A stretch of DNA of 64,000 nt from the NCBI RefSeq assembly GCF_001645385.1, contig NZ_LVHI01000020.1, forward strand, positions 1 to 64,000, given 5' to 3'. Shown one piece after another: positions 17,785 to 26,655 of the stretch (position 1 is its first letter; each line of letters opens with the position of its first letter). Below the pieces are notes generated by a model. It was given only the letters and a program-made list of their open reading frames with translations, did no database searches and had not been told where the DNA came from. The translations under genes were made by a program, and so were the position numbers. The DNA is from Rhodococcoides kyotonense. GTDB lineage: Bacteria > Actinomycetota > Actinomycetes > Mycobacteriales > Mycobacteriaceae.

Positions 17785-19021
17785 CGCAGGTGCGTCGGAA
17801 AAGCAGGCGCCGCAGGAGCCGTCGCGTGCTCACGTGGTCCTACGGCAGATATTCACCGGAAGCGCAATCATCTCCGTGCTCGCGGTCGTGCTCGCGATCG
17901 TGGTCGGCGCCGTGCTCATCGCCGTCACCGACGAGCAGGTGCAGGAGTCTGCTGGCTACTTCTTCGCGCGGCCGACGGACATGCTCACCGCGATCTGGGA
18001 TGCGGTGTCCGGCGCGTATTCGTCGCTGTTCCAGGGATCGGTCTACAACTTCCGACGCCCGGGATTCGAGAACGGCATCAAGCCGCTCACCGAGACACTG
18101 ACGTTCGCGACACCGTTGATCGTCGCCGGTCTCGGTGTGGCGCTTGCGTTTCGCGTCGGCATGTTCAACATCGGTGGTCGCGGACAGATGCTCATCGCCG
18201 CAGCATGCGCGGGCTGGGTCGGGTTCTCGCTGCAACTTCCCGCCGGGCTGCACCTCGTCCTCGCGATCGTCGCGGGCGTCGTCGGCGGTGCGGTGTGGGG
18301 CGGTATCGCCGGAGTTCTGAAGGCGCGCACCGGCGCTCACGAGGTGATCGTGACGATCATGCTGAACTACATCGCGTTCTATCTCGTCGCCTACCTGCTC
18401 AGGACCCCGGGCGCGCTGCAGGCGCCCGGCCAGAACAACCCGAAGACGGCGGCGATGGAGTCGACGGCGGTGTTCCCCAAGCTGTTCGGAGACAGGTACT
18501 CGTTGCATCTGGGATTCCTGCTGGTCGTGATCGTCACCGTCGGTGTCTGGTGGTTGCTCGAGCGGTCGTCGCTCGGATTCCGGTTCCGTGCCGTCGGTGA
18601 GAATCCGCACGCGTCGAAGATTGCGGGTATCGACGTCAACCGGATGTACCTGTACGCGATGGTGCTGTCCGGTGCTCTCGTCGGTCTCGCAGGCGTCGCG
18701 CAGTTGTTGGGCACGGTCACCACCGGATTCGGTGCGGACATCGACGCCGGAATCGGATTCGACGCCATCACCGTCGCGCTGCTCGGCCGATCGAAGCCGT
18801 GGGGCGTGTTCTTCGCCGGAATTCTGTTCGGCGCGTTCAAGGCAGGTGGCTTCGCGATGCAGGCCGCCGAGGGTATCCCGATCGACATCGTGCTCGTCGT
18901 GCAGTCCGTCATCGTGCTGTTCATCGCCGCGCCGCCGCTGGTTCGAGCGGTGTTCCGACTACCACCGCCGGGCGCCGAGGTCGCGGCACGGGCGGATACC
19001 GCGAAGGTGGCGGCACTGTGA
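17777..19021 (+). CDS. Nucleoside ABC transporter permease 1 (NupB/YufP-like)
   Basis: A 414-residue BPD_transp_2-type permease with about nine membrane helices and the conserved FNIGGRGQM and HEVIVTIMLNYIA motifs. ATG 17777 has GGAG 5 nt upstream; GTG 17768 in frame is an alternative. The N-terminus (about 1-30) is cytoplasmic and charged. It overlaps the upstream ATPase gene and the downstream permease gene, so the operon is tightly coupled. Confidence 0.92.
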   Translation: MADAGASEKQAPQEPSRAHVVLRQIFTGSAIISVLAVVLAIVVGAVLIAVTDEQVQESAGYFFARPTDMLTAIWDAVSGAYSSLFQGSVYNFRRPGFENGIKPLTETLTFATPLIVAGLGVALAFRVGMFNIGGRGQMLIAAACAGWVGFSLQLPAGLHLVLAIVAGVVGGAVWGGIAGVLKARTGAHEVIVTIMLNYIAFYLVAYLLRTPGALQAPGQNNPKTAAMESTAVFPKLFGDRYSLHLGFLLVVIVTVGVWWLLERSSLGFRFRAVGENPHASKIAGIDVNRMYLYAMVLSGALVGLAGVAQLLGTVTTGFGADIDAGIGFDAITVALLGRSKPWGVFFAGILFGAFKAGGFAMQAAEGIPIDIVLVVQSVIVLFIAAPPLVRAVFRLPPPGAEVAARADTAKVAAL

Positions 19022-20280
19022 CCACCGTGAAAGAACCCGACGTTCTGGCGCCCGCCCGCAGCTGGAAGGTGCCCGGCATCCTCGGCGTCGTCACACTTCT
19101 CGCGTTGGTGCTCTTCGTGTTTCGTGGCAAGTCGGGTACGACGACGTTCGCCCTCGCGAGCGAGAACGATTTCTTCGCACTGCCGGCGGTAGGGCTGCCG
19201 ACGTCGGGAACCGGAATCGCCGTGTTCGTCGTACTCGCCCTGATCACTGCCTATGCCACGTGGAATGCACTGCAGCGCACGAGGACCCCGCTCTGGCTGC
19301 TCGGCGTCTATGCGGTGCTGTTCGTCGTCGGATTCCTGACGTGGGCTGCTGCAGGTGCAACGGTTCCGGTGCCCGGTTTGCTCATCGGAGCGGTTGCGCT
19401 CAGCACGCCCCTCATCTTCGGTGCGATGGGCGGCGTGATCTCCGAACGCGTCGGTGTCATCAACATCGCCATCGAGGGGCAGTTGCTGTCGGGGGCGTTC
19501 GTCAGCGCTGTCGTCGCCTCGATCACCGGGTCGACGTACGTCGCGCTGCTCGCGGCTTTGGTCGCAGGAGCGCTGACCGCGTCGCTGCTGGCGATGTTCT
19601 CGATCAAGTACTTCGTCAACCAGGTGATCGTCGGCGTCGTGCTCAACGTGCTGGTCGTGGGGCTGACGAGTTTCCTGTACTCGGTGGTGCTCACGAAGAA
19701 CACCGAGGCGCTCAACTCGCCACCTCGATTCGGGCGCATCGAGATTCCGGTGCTGTCGCAGATCCCGGTGATCGGTCCGGTGCTGTTTCGGCAGACGCTG
19801 ATCGTCTATCTGATGTACATCGTCGTCGCGTTCGTCTGGTTCGGTCTGTTCCGCACCAAGTGGGGACTGCGGCTACGTGCCGTCGGCGAGCATCCGCAGG
19901 CCGCCGACACCGTCGGTATCGATGTTGCGCGGACGAGATTCTGGAACGTGTGCCTCGCCGGCGCCATCGCGGGACTGGGCGGCGCGTACTTCACGCTCGG
20001 ATCCGTGGGCGCGTTCGGCAAGGAGATGACGGCAGGTGCGGGCTACATCGCCCTCGCCGCGGTCATCTTCGGACGATGGGATCCGGTGCGAGCCACGTTG
20101 GCGGCCTTGCTGTTCGGTTTCGCGTCGAATCTGCAGAACGTATTGGGAATCATCGGCTCGCCGGTGCCGAGCGAGTTCATGTTGATGTTGCCGTACGTGG
20201 TGACGATCTTCGCGGTCGCCGGACTCGTCGGACACGTACGTGGTCCGGCAGCGGCCGGTAAGCCGTACGTGAAGTCCTGA
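19018..20280 (+). CDS. Nucleoside ABC transporter permease 2 (NupC/YufQ-like)
   Basis: A 420-residue permease of the same family, with the GVINIAIEGQLL motif and NQVIVGVVLNVLV. The GTG at 19018 overlaps the previous stop (GTGA). It has extra N-terminal helices compared with short family members, as is common in actinobacteria. A strong hairpin follows the stop within 3 nt, ending the operon. Confidence 0.92.
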   Translation: MTTVKEPDVLAPARSWKVPGILGVVTLLALVLFVFRGKSGTTTFALASENDFFALPAVGLPTSGTGIAVFVVLALITAYATWNALQRTRTPLWLLGVYAVLFVVGFLTWAAAGATVPVPGLLIGAVALSTPLIFGAMGGVISERVGVINIAIEGQLLSGAFVSAVVASITGSTYVALLAALVAGALTASLLAMFSIKYFVNQVIVGVVLNVLVVGLTSFLYSVVLTKNTEALNSPPRFGRIEIPVLSQIPVIGPVLFRQTLIVYLMYIVVAFVWFGLFRTKWGLRLRAVGEHPQAADTVGIDVARTRFWNVCLAGAIAGLGGAYFTLGSVGAFGKEMTAGAGYIALAAVIFGRWDPVRATLAALLFGFASNLQNVLGIIGSPVPSEFMLMLPYVVTIFAVAGLVGHVRGPAAAGKPYVKS

Positions 20281-20282
20281 GC

Positions 20283-20310
20283 GGTGGGGCCCGCATGCAC
20301 GGGCCCCACC
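20283..20310. terminator. Hairpin terminator after the nucleoside transporter operon
   Basis: An 11-bp perfect stem (GGTGGGGCCCG / CGGGCCCCACC) with 6-nt loop lies 2 nt after the permease stop. It has no T-run. It can serve both the operon and the minus-strand small ORF at 20323-20418. Confidence 0.7.
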
Positions 20311-20322
20311 GTCACTCGCGCA

Positions 20323-20418
20323 TCAGCGTCCGAAACGCAACCAGGCGAACCAATCCGGAATGTGCGGTGCCCACTGCTGGAAAGGCTGCACGAAGTTGTT
20401 GTGGAAATCGTTGAACAC
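20323..20418 (-). CDS. Small ORF, 31 aa, rich in aromatic residues
   Basis: The frame starts at GTG 20418 with a strong AGGAG (20426-20430 complement) 7 nt upstream and encodes 31 residues with five or more Phe, four Trp and several Asn/Gln/Pro; it ends WFAWLRFGR. It has no signal peptide and could form an amphipathic helix. I do not recognise it. It reads into the terminator hairpin shared with the transporter operon. The good ribosome site and spacing argue for expression. Confidence 0.5.
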   Translation of the reverse strand: MFNDFHNNFVQPFQQWAPHIPDWFAWLRFGR

Positions 20419-20431
20419 GTATCTTCTCCTG

Positions 20432-20727
20432 TTGTCGTGTTTGTTTCTGACCAGAACGAAACTAGCTGCGGCGCCGGGTATTTCAAGCGATTCCCGGGGT
20501 TCGTGAGCATTCCCGAACCGAGCTGCCAGGAAGCGTGGGAAACCTGGCAGCCTGCCAGACAGTCGATGCGGTCCGACCTGCATCGCGACTGGCTGCCACA
20601 TCGCCGGGCCGTGCGCAATGGTCGACAGGAGATCCGAACCTGACTCCCCAGTAGGGCTCATGTCCGTTGTGACGGCTTTCACTGTAGTGTTCTGACAAGT
20701 TGCCGATGCACGTTTCGAAGGAGAGTC
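20432..20727. other. Intergenic region before the acyl-CoA ligase gene
   Basis: No gene is evident in this 296-nt stretch. Its left part should hold the promoter of the minus-strand 31-aa ORF, and its right end has TGTAGTGT near 20684 as a possible extended -10 and GAAGGAGAG (about 20717-20725) as the ribosome site of the ligase gene. The inverted CTGCCAGG/CCTGGCAG pair (about 20522-20552) could form a hairpin. Confidence 0.4.
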
Positions 20728-22317
20728 ATGAGCTTCAAGAGCCCCTTTCCCGATGTCGAGATTCCGAATCTGAGCGTCTAGGACTACCTGTTCGGGTCCA
20801 TCTCGGACGACGATCTCGAGAAGCCTGCATTGATCGACGGGTCGTCGGGAGCCGTCACCACGTACCGCGCTCTGATCGGGCAGATCGACGGCATCGCCGG
20901 CGCCCTCGCGGCACGCGGCCTCGGACTGGGTGACGTCGTCGGCCTGCACTCGCCGAACGTCCCCGCGTTCGCGTCGGTGCTGCACGGCATTTTGCGCGCG
21001 GGTGGCACCGCCACCACCATCAACGCTCTGTACACGGCAGAGGACATCGCGAAGCAGCTCACCGGATCGGGTGCCAAGTTCCTGTTCACGGTCTCGCCGC
21101 TGTACCCGCAGGCGAAGGCGGCAGCCGAGAAGGTCGGCATCCCCGACGACCACGTCATCGTGCTCGACGGCGCCGAAGGGCACCCGAGCCTGCGCGACCT
21201 GCTCGCCGAAGGCGCACCCGCCCCGGAGGTCTCCTTCGACCCGGCCACGCAGGTGGCGGTACTGCCGTACTCGTCCGGCACCACGGGCGTGCCGAAGGGC
21301 GTCATCCTGACGCACCGCAACCTCGTCGCCAACGTCGCTCAGATGGAGCCGCGCGTCGGCATCGACACGAACGACGCGATCCTGGCGCTGCTGCCGTTCT
21401 TCCACATCTACGGCCTCACCGTGCTGCTCAACATCGCGCTGAAGCTGCGCGCGCACCTGGTGACGATGCCCAAGTTCGACCTCGTCGAGTTCTTGAAGCT
21501 CATCCAGGAGCACAAGCTGACCTACCTGTTCATCGCCCCGCCCGTCGCCGTCGCGCTGGCCAAGCACCCGCTCGTCGATCAGTACGACCTGTCGAGCGTG
21601 CACACCATCTTCTCCGGTGCCGCGCCGCTCGACGAAGAACTGGGCAAGGCCGTCGCGAAGCGTCTGGACACGCGCGTGCGTCAGGGCTACGGCATGAGCG
21701 AGCTCAGCCCCGTCAGCCACGCCATCCCGTTCGACCGCGACGACATGGCGCTCAGCTCGGTGGGACTGCCGCTCGCGAACACCGTCAACAAGCTCGTCGA
21801 CCCGGAGACGGGCGAGGAAGTGGATCTTCCGTCCGAAGGGCTGTCCAAGCCCGGTGAGCTGTGGGTGCAGGGCCCGAACGTCATGGCCGGCTACCTCAAC
21901 AACCCCACCGCCACCGCCGACACCCTCGACGACGAGGGCTTCCTGCACACCGGTGACATCGCCGTCGTCGACGCCGAAGGCGTCGTCTACATCGTCGACC
22001 GGCTCAAGGAGCTCATCAAGTACAAGGGCTACCAGGTGCCGCCGGCCGAGCTGGAGGCTCTGCTGTTGACGCATCCGGAGATCGCCGATGCTGCGGTCAT
22101 CGGTGTCCTCGACGAGGAGGGCGAAGAGGTTCCGAAGGCGTTCGTCGTACGCCAGGCCGACGCGACGATCGACGAGGACGCGGTCATCGCGTTCGTCGCC
22201 GAGCGAGTGTCGCCGCACAAGAAGGTCCGCAAGGTCGAGTTCATCGACATCGTCCCGAAGTCGGCTGCAGGCAAGATCCTTCGTAAGGATCTGCGGGCCG
22301 CCGAGACCACGAAATAG
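20728..22317 (+). CDS. AMP-dependent acyl-CoA synthetase (4-coumarate-CoA ligase-like), interrupted by amber codon 18
   Basis: The gene encodes an ANL-superfamily ligase that activates a carboxylic acid as AMP ester and CoA thioester. Motifs: SSGTTGVPKG (P-loop, A3), YGMSELSP (A5), YLNNP then TGDIAVVD (A7), and the C-terminal catalytic lysine in KSAAGKILRKD. From the natural start (ATG 20728, with GAAGGAGAG before it) the frame reads MSFKSPFPDVEIPNLSV and then TAG at 20779-20781, continuing in frame with DYLFGS. Homologues usually have an aromatic residue (Tyr) there, so this looks like a recent TAC/TAT to TAG change. The first start codon after it is TTG 20830, which would drop about 34 N-terminal residues. 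Confidence 0.8.
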
Positions 22318-22337
22318 GACCGGTCGAGCTCTCGTCA

Positions 22338-22365
22338 GGCCGCCTACCCGATCGGGTAGGCGGCC
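22338..22365. terminator. Intrinsic-type terminator after the ligase gene
   Basis: A 12-bp perfect stem (GGCCGCCTACCC / GGGTAGGCGGCC) with loop GATC lies 20 nt after the stop and is followed by TTCCTGTCT. It separates the ligase gene from the dehydrogenase gene. Confidence 0.85.
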
Positions 22366-22525
22366 TTCCTGTCTCATAGGGGCCTTCTCGTGACTTACGG
22401 AACAGTCTCGCCGGAAAGTGACTGACACCTCTGCACTGTCGGATTTAGCGTCGTTCTCAGCACCGTGGCTCGAACCGCGTTGCGAGACCATCAGACGTTT
22501 TCCGTTTCGCGGAGAGGATCCTTCC

Positions 22526-23818
22526 ATGCAGGTCGACGACCTACTCAAGCCGTTCCCCATCAAGGAGTTCCACCCGTTCCCACGCGCCATGATGGGCCCC
22601 GGCGCGCACGAGATGATCGGTCCCGAGGCACTCAAGCTCGGATTCAAGAAGACCCTCGTGATGACGTCCGGCCTGCGCGGAACCGACATCGTGCACAACA
22701 TCGTCGAGTCGATGCGCTACCACGGCCTCGAGGTCGTCGTGTACGACAAGGTGGAGTCCAACCCCAAGGACTACAACGTCATGGACGCCGTGGCGATGTA
22801 CACCGAGAACAAGTGCGACAGTTTCGTGTCCATCGGTGGCGGCTCCGCGCACGACGCGTGCAAGGGCGCTCGTATCTCCGTCGCACACGACGGACGTAGC
22901 GTCAACGAGTTCGAGGGCTTCAACAAGAGCGAGAACCCGAAGAACCCGCCGCACATCGCCGTATCCACCACGGCAGGAACAGGTTCCGAGACGTCGTGGG
23001 CGTACGTCATCACCGATACGACGACCGACCCCGACAACCCGCACAAGTACGTCGCTTTCGACGACGCGTCCGTGACGACGCTCGCGATCGACGATCCGGT
23101 CCTGTACTACAGCTGCCCGACCGACTACACCGCACAGTGTGGCTTCGACGTTCTCGCGCACGCGAGCGAGCCGTACGTCTCGCGCCTGAACTTCGAGCCG
23201 TCGAAAGGCAATGCGCTGCATGCCATTCGGATGACGGTGGCCAATCTCCGCGCGGCGACGTGGAACGGTGAGGACCTGCCGGGCCGCGAGGGAATGATGT
23301 ACGCGCAGTACATCGCAGCCCAGGCGTTCAACTCCGGCGGCCTCGGCATCATCCACTCGATCAGCCACGCCGTCAGCGCGTTCTACGACACGCACCACGG
23401 ACTGAACAACGCCATTGCGCTGCCGCGAGTGTGGGCGTTCAACATGACAGCCGACTACCGCAAGTTCGCCGACATCGCCGTCGCCATGGGCATCGACACC
23501 CACGGCATGTCCGATCAGCGTGCATCGCACGCCGCGCTCGAAGCAGCGATCCAGTTGCTGCGCGACGTCGGCATTCCGGAGAAGTTCGCCGACGTCGACC
23601 AGAACAGCTACAGCAAGAACCGTCTCGGCCAGGGCCCGACGAAGTACTACGAGAACTCGCCGAAGATCGTCGGTGACGACAAGGACATCGACCGAATCAC
23701 CCACCACGTCCTCGGTGACGCCTGCACCCCGGGCAACCTGAAGGAATGCACGTTCGAGACGGTCCGCCCCGTCGTCGAGCACTCCGTGCACGGAGATCTG
23801 GACGACCTGATCGGCTGA
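22526..23818 (+). CDS. NDMA-dependent methanol dehydrogenase (methanol:NDMA oxidoreductase-like)
   Basis: The 430-residue iron-containing (type III) alcohol dehydrogenase closely follows the actinobacterial methanol:NDMA oxidoreductase family (FPIKEFHPFPRAM start, NPKDYNVMDAVA, SIGGGSAHDACKGAR, TTAGTGSETSWAYVITDT). Metal ligands expected for the fold are in CGFDVLAHASEP, HSISHAVSAF and DTHHGLNN. Such enzymes carry tightly bound NADP, form decamers and in mycobacteria need mycofactocin for turnover; no mft genes lie in this window. ATG 22526 has GGAGAGGAT upstream and matches homologues. MoxR and VWA genes follow in the same direction. Confidence 0.9.
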   Translation: MQVDDLLKPFPIKEFHPFPRAMMGPGAHEMIGPEALKLGFKKTLVMTSGLRGTDIVHNIVESMRYHGLEVVVYDKVESNPKDYNVMDAVAMYTENKCDSFVSIGGGSAHDACKGARISVAHDGRSVNEFEGFNKSENPKNPPHIAVSTTAGTGSETSWAYVITDTTTDPDNPHKYVAFDDASVTTLAIDDPVLYYSCPTDYTAQCGFDVLAHASEPYVSRLNFEPSKGNALHAIRMTVANLRAATWNGEDLPGREGMMYAQYIAAQAFNSGGLGIIHSISHAVSAFYDTHHGLNNAIALPRVWAFNMTADYRKFADIAVAMGIDTHGMSDQRASHAALEAAIQLLRDVGIPEKFADVDQNSYSKNRLGQGPTKYYENSPKIVGDDKDIDRITHHVLGDACTPGNLKECTFETVRPVVEHSVHGDLDDLIG

Positions 23819-23834
23819 TCTCTCCCTCGATCCT

Positions 23835-23873
23835 CGCTCCCGCCCGCGGAACCCCTTGCTGCGGGCGGGAGCG
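23835..23873. promoter_or_regulatory. Strong hairpin between the methanol dehydrogenase and moxR genes
   Basis: A perfect 13-bp GC-rich stem (23835-23847 with 23861-23873) and a 13-nt loop lie between the two genes, without a T-run. It may be a partial terminator or an mRNA 3'-end stabiliser giving more dehydrogenase than MoxR. Confidence 0.6.
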
Positions 23874-23904
23874 GGTCGGACACTCTTCTCGGAAGGAACG
23901 CACC

Positions 23905-25122
23905 GTGTCAGTCCCGACGCCCATCGATGCTTCGGCAGGGCCAGATTTCGACTCCGTCGCCGACGTCGTCAGCCGATTCGGCGACGCAGGCTACATCGCC
24001 GACGAACGCCTCGCGACGACGGTGTTCCTGCAGACCAGGCTCGACAAGCCCGTGCTGTTGGAAGGCCCGGCCGGCGTCGGAAAGACCGAGCTGGCAAAGA
24101 CTCTCGCCGCGGTGACCGGGCGTCGACTGCTGCGGTTGCAGTGCTACGAGGGCCAGGACGAGACCAAAGCGCTCTACGAGTGGGACTACGGCAAGCAGCT
24201 GCTGTACACCCAGGTGCTCAAGGAGAAGATCGGCCAGCTCGTCGCCGACACCGAAACTTTGGGTGAAGCAGTCGATCGCATCGCCGCGCAGGACAGTGTG
24301 TTCTTCTCCGAGCGCTTCCTGGCGCCTCGCCCGCTGCTCGAGGCCATTCGTTCCCAGGAACCCGTCGTCCTGCTGATCGACGAGGTCGATCGTGCCGACG
24401 AGGCGCTCGAAGCGGTTCTGCTGGAATTGCTTGCGGAGAATCAGATCTCGGTTCCCGAGCTCGGCACGTTCACCGCGACGGTCGCCCCGTACGTGATTCT
24501 GACGTCGAACAACACCCGCGATCTCTCGGCGGCTCTGAAACGTCGTTGCCTGCACAGCTTCCTCGACTACCCGTCGGCCGAGCGTGAACTCGAGATCGTG
24601 GTGTCGAAGGACACCGGTTTGTCGGGTGCCCTCGCCGGCCAGTTGGTCGACGTCGTGCGTGGATTGCGTGACCTGGAACTGCGCAAGTCGCCCAGCATCT
24701 CCGAAACCGTGGACTGGGCAAGGACTCTCGCGGTCCTCGGTGCGAGCGAGCTGACCGCCAAGCTGCTGAACGACACGGTGTCGGTCGTCGTCAAGTACGA
24801 CAAGGACGTGCGCAAGGCGACCGCTGCGATTCCGCGTCTCGTCGATCCGAACGCCGTCATCGATCACGGCCATGGTCACGGTCACGGTCATGGGCACGGC
24901 CATGGGCATGGTCACGAGGAGCCCTTGTCCGTTGTGGGGGACGATGATTCGGGTCCAGACGGTCGTGCGATCCGCGCGTCGAAGAACGAGCCCGGCCGCC
25001 ACGGAAACTACTACGGAGGATCGACGGCATCGACACCGTCACCGGCCAAGGACGTGCCGAAGACGCAGGGCAGCCGCTCGTTCGCGAACGGGTTCGGCAG
25101 CAAGAAGAACCGGAAGGCCTGA
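23905..25122 (+). CDS. MoxR-family AAA+ ATPase with a His-Gly tract
   Basis: The 405-residue protein has the MoxR ATPase core: Walker A GPAGVGKTE (residues 54-62), Walker B LLIDEVDRAD with Asp159/Glu160, sensor 1 TSNNTRD and arginine finger region LKRRCLH. MoxR ATPases work with VWA partners as chaperones that mature enzymes, often inserting metal. After the core, residues 321-337 are an unbroken (His-Gly)8-His tract, followed by a low-complexity basic tail. GTG 23905 has GGAAGGA upstream. The VWA gene starts 6 nt downstream. Confidence 0.92.
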   Translation: MSVPTPIDASAGPDFDSVADVVSRFGDAGYIADERLATTVFLQTRLDKPVLLEGPAGVGKTELAKTLAAVTGRRLLRLQCYEGQDETKALYEWDYGKQLLYTQVLKEKIGQLVADTETLGEAVDRIAAQDSVFFSERFLAPRPLLEAIRSQEPVVLLIDEVDRADEALEAVLLELLAENQISVPELGTFTATVAPYVILTSNNTRDLSAALKRRCLHSFLDYPSAERELEIVVSKDTGLSGALAGQLVDVVRGLRDLELRKSPSISETVDWARTLAVLGASELTAKLLNDTVSVVVKYDKDVRKATAAIPRLVDPNAVIDHGHGHGHGHGHGHGHGHEEPLSVVGDDDSGPDGRAIRASKNEPGRHGNYYGGSTASTPSPAKDVPKTQGSRSFANGFGSKKNRKA

Positions 25123-25128
25123 GTCACC

Positions 25129-26655
25129 GTGGAGCAGAGTCTGCACCGCTTCGTGCGGTTGCTCCGGCTGCGCGGCATGAGGATCTCGGTGCCCGAGATG
25201 CTCGACGCGATGGAAGCAGCTGCGCAGCCGGGATTGCTCGCCGATCGTCGGCTTCTGCGCGAGGCGCTGCGCGTCGCACTGGTCAAGGATCGCGACTCGG
25301 ACCCGGTGTTCGAGGAGGTCTTCGACCTGTTCTTCGCGCTGGTGAAGGTGCAGAAGGACGACGGTCAGCGCGGACACGGACACGGTCACGACGACCTGTC
25401 CGACGACGGACTGCTCGAATCCTTCACTCTCAGTGAGGAGCCCGGCAACCTCCCCGAGCAGGGGCACGAGCACGGGGCGCCGTCGGACATCCGCGAGTTC
25501 TTCGATCCGGACGACCTCGCGACGCAGTACAACCTGCATCAGGAGGCGAACAAGATCGACCTCGCCGCGATGACCGACGAGATCGTGTTCAGCAAGGATT
25601 CGACCGACAATCTCGGTCAGGGCGAACGCATCCAGATCGAGACGGATCACCTGAAGGGTGCAGGCGTACCCGGCAAGATCTCGACGTCGACCGGCACCAA
25701 GGTCGACGCGGATCTGTCGGTCGCGGAGGAGGATGCACTGTTCGGCTGGCTCGACGACCTACCCGACGACGTGCAAGGTGACGTGCTCGACGAAGCGACG
25801 GCGCTGCGTGAACGTCTCGCGGGTGTGTTGGCCAACCTGCCTGCTGCGCTCAAGCATCATCTGGAATCGCTTCTGGCACTGGAGAACACCGTCGTCGAGG
25901 GCCGTGAGGACCGCGTCGCGAAGGTCGATCACGTCGGCGAGCACGAGCGGGCCGAACTGGAAGAATCGCTGCGGAGGCTGACCCAATCGCTGCACGGTGC
26001 GCTGACACATCGCCGAAAAGCAGGCGCGCGCGGACGCGTCGACTCGGGCCGGACGATGCGTCGAAACATGCGGTACGACGGTGTCCCGTTCCGGCCCGTG
26101 ACCGTGCAGCGCAGCGAGGACAAACCACGGCTGCTGCTGCTGACCGACGTCAGCCTGTCGGTCCGCGCCACCGCCCGGTTCACCCTCCATCTCGTACATG
26201 GCCTGCAGGACTTGGTCAGTCAGGTGCGAACCTTCGCATTCGTCTCCGAACTGGTGGAGATCACCGATCTGTTCGCCGACCACAGCGTCGAACATGCGTT
26301 GGGGTTGGTGTTCGGCGGTGACGTGCTCGACGTCGACGGCAACTCCGATCACGGAAATGCGTTCGGGCAGTTCCTCGACGAGCACGGCAACGCCGTGAGT
26401 CGTCGTACGACCGTGGTGGTTCTGGCGGACGGACGATCGAACGGTCTCGATCCCAATGTTGAGGCGTTCGCCGAGATCACGCGTCGCGCACGGGAAACGA
26501 TCTGGCTGACACCCGAACCGCGGTACTCGTGGGGGCTCGGCTCGTGTGACCTGCCGCTCTATGCCGAACATTGCCAGCGGGTGCGCGTCGTGCGGGACCT
26601 GACGGGACTGACGAGCACCGCCGATGCGCTCGCGACGGAACAGGTGGGACGATGA
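25129..26655 (+). CDS. VWA-domain protein (CoxE-like), partner of MoxR
   Basis: The 508-residue protein has an N-terminal helical part, an acidic middle (about 90-280) and a C-terminal von Willebrand A domain. The MIDAS start is Asp340-x-Ser342-x-Ser344 (TDVSLS), with a later acidic site in VVVLADGRSN. It also has His-rich stretches: GHGHGHDD (82-89) and GHEHG (112-116). MoxR-VWA pairs resemble magnesium/cobalt chelatase subunits and the CoxD-CoxE maturation pair. The gene lies 6 nt after moxR and overlaps the NiCoT gene by 4 nt (ATGA). Confidence 0.9.
   Translation: MEQSLHRFVRLLRLRGMRISVPEMLDAMEAAAQPGLLADRRLLREALRVALVKDRDSDPVFEEVFDLFFALVKVQKDDGQRGHGHGHDDLSDDGLLESFTLSEEPGNLPEQGHEHGAPSDIREFFDPDDLATQYNLHQEANKIDLAAMTDEIVFSKDSTDNLGQGERIQIETDHLKGAGVPGKISTSTGTKVDADLSVAEEDALFGWLDDLPDDVQGDVLDEATALRERLAGVLANLPAALKHHLESLLALENTVVEGREDRVAKVDHVGEHERAELEESLRRLTQSLHGALTHRRKAGARGRVDSGRTMRRNMRYDGVPFRPVTVQRSEDKPRLLLLTDVSLSVRATARFTLHLVHGLQDLVSQVRTFAFVSELVEITDLFADHSVEHALGLVFGGDVLDVDGNSDHGNAFGQFLDEHGNAVSRRTTVVVLADGRSNGLDPNVEAFAEITRRARETIWLTPEPRYSWGLGSCDLPLYAEHCQRVRVVRDLTGLTSTADALATEQVGR

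Noticed and set aside
20779-20781. TAG as a recoded amino acid (pyrrolysine-like)
   Set aside because: No recoding machinery is in the window, the genome uses TAG as a normal stop for many genes here, and homologues have an ordinary residue at this site.
24865-24915. The CAC/CAT-GGN run as a non-coding microsatellite
   Set aside because: Codon choice varies (CAC/CAT, GGC/GGT/GGG) while the His-Gly pattern is exact, which points to protein-level selection.
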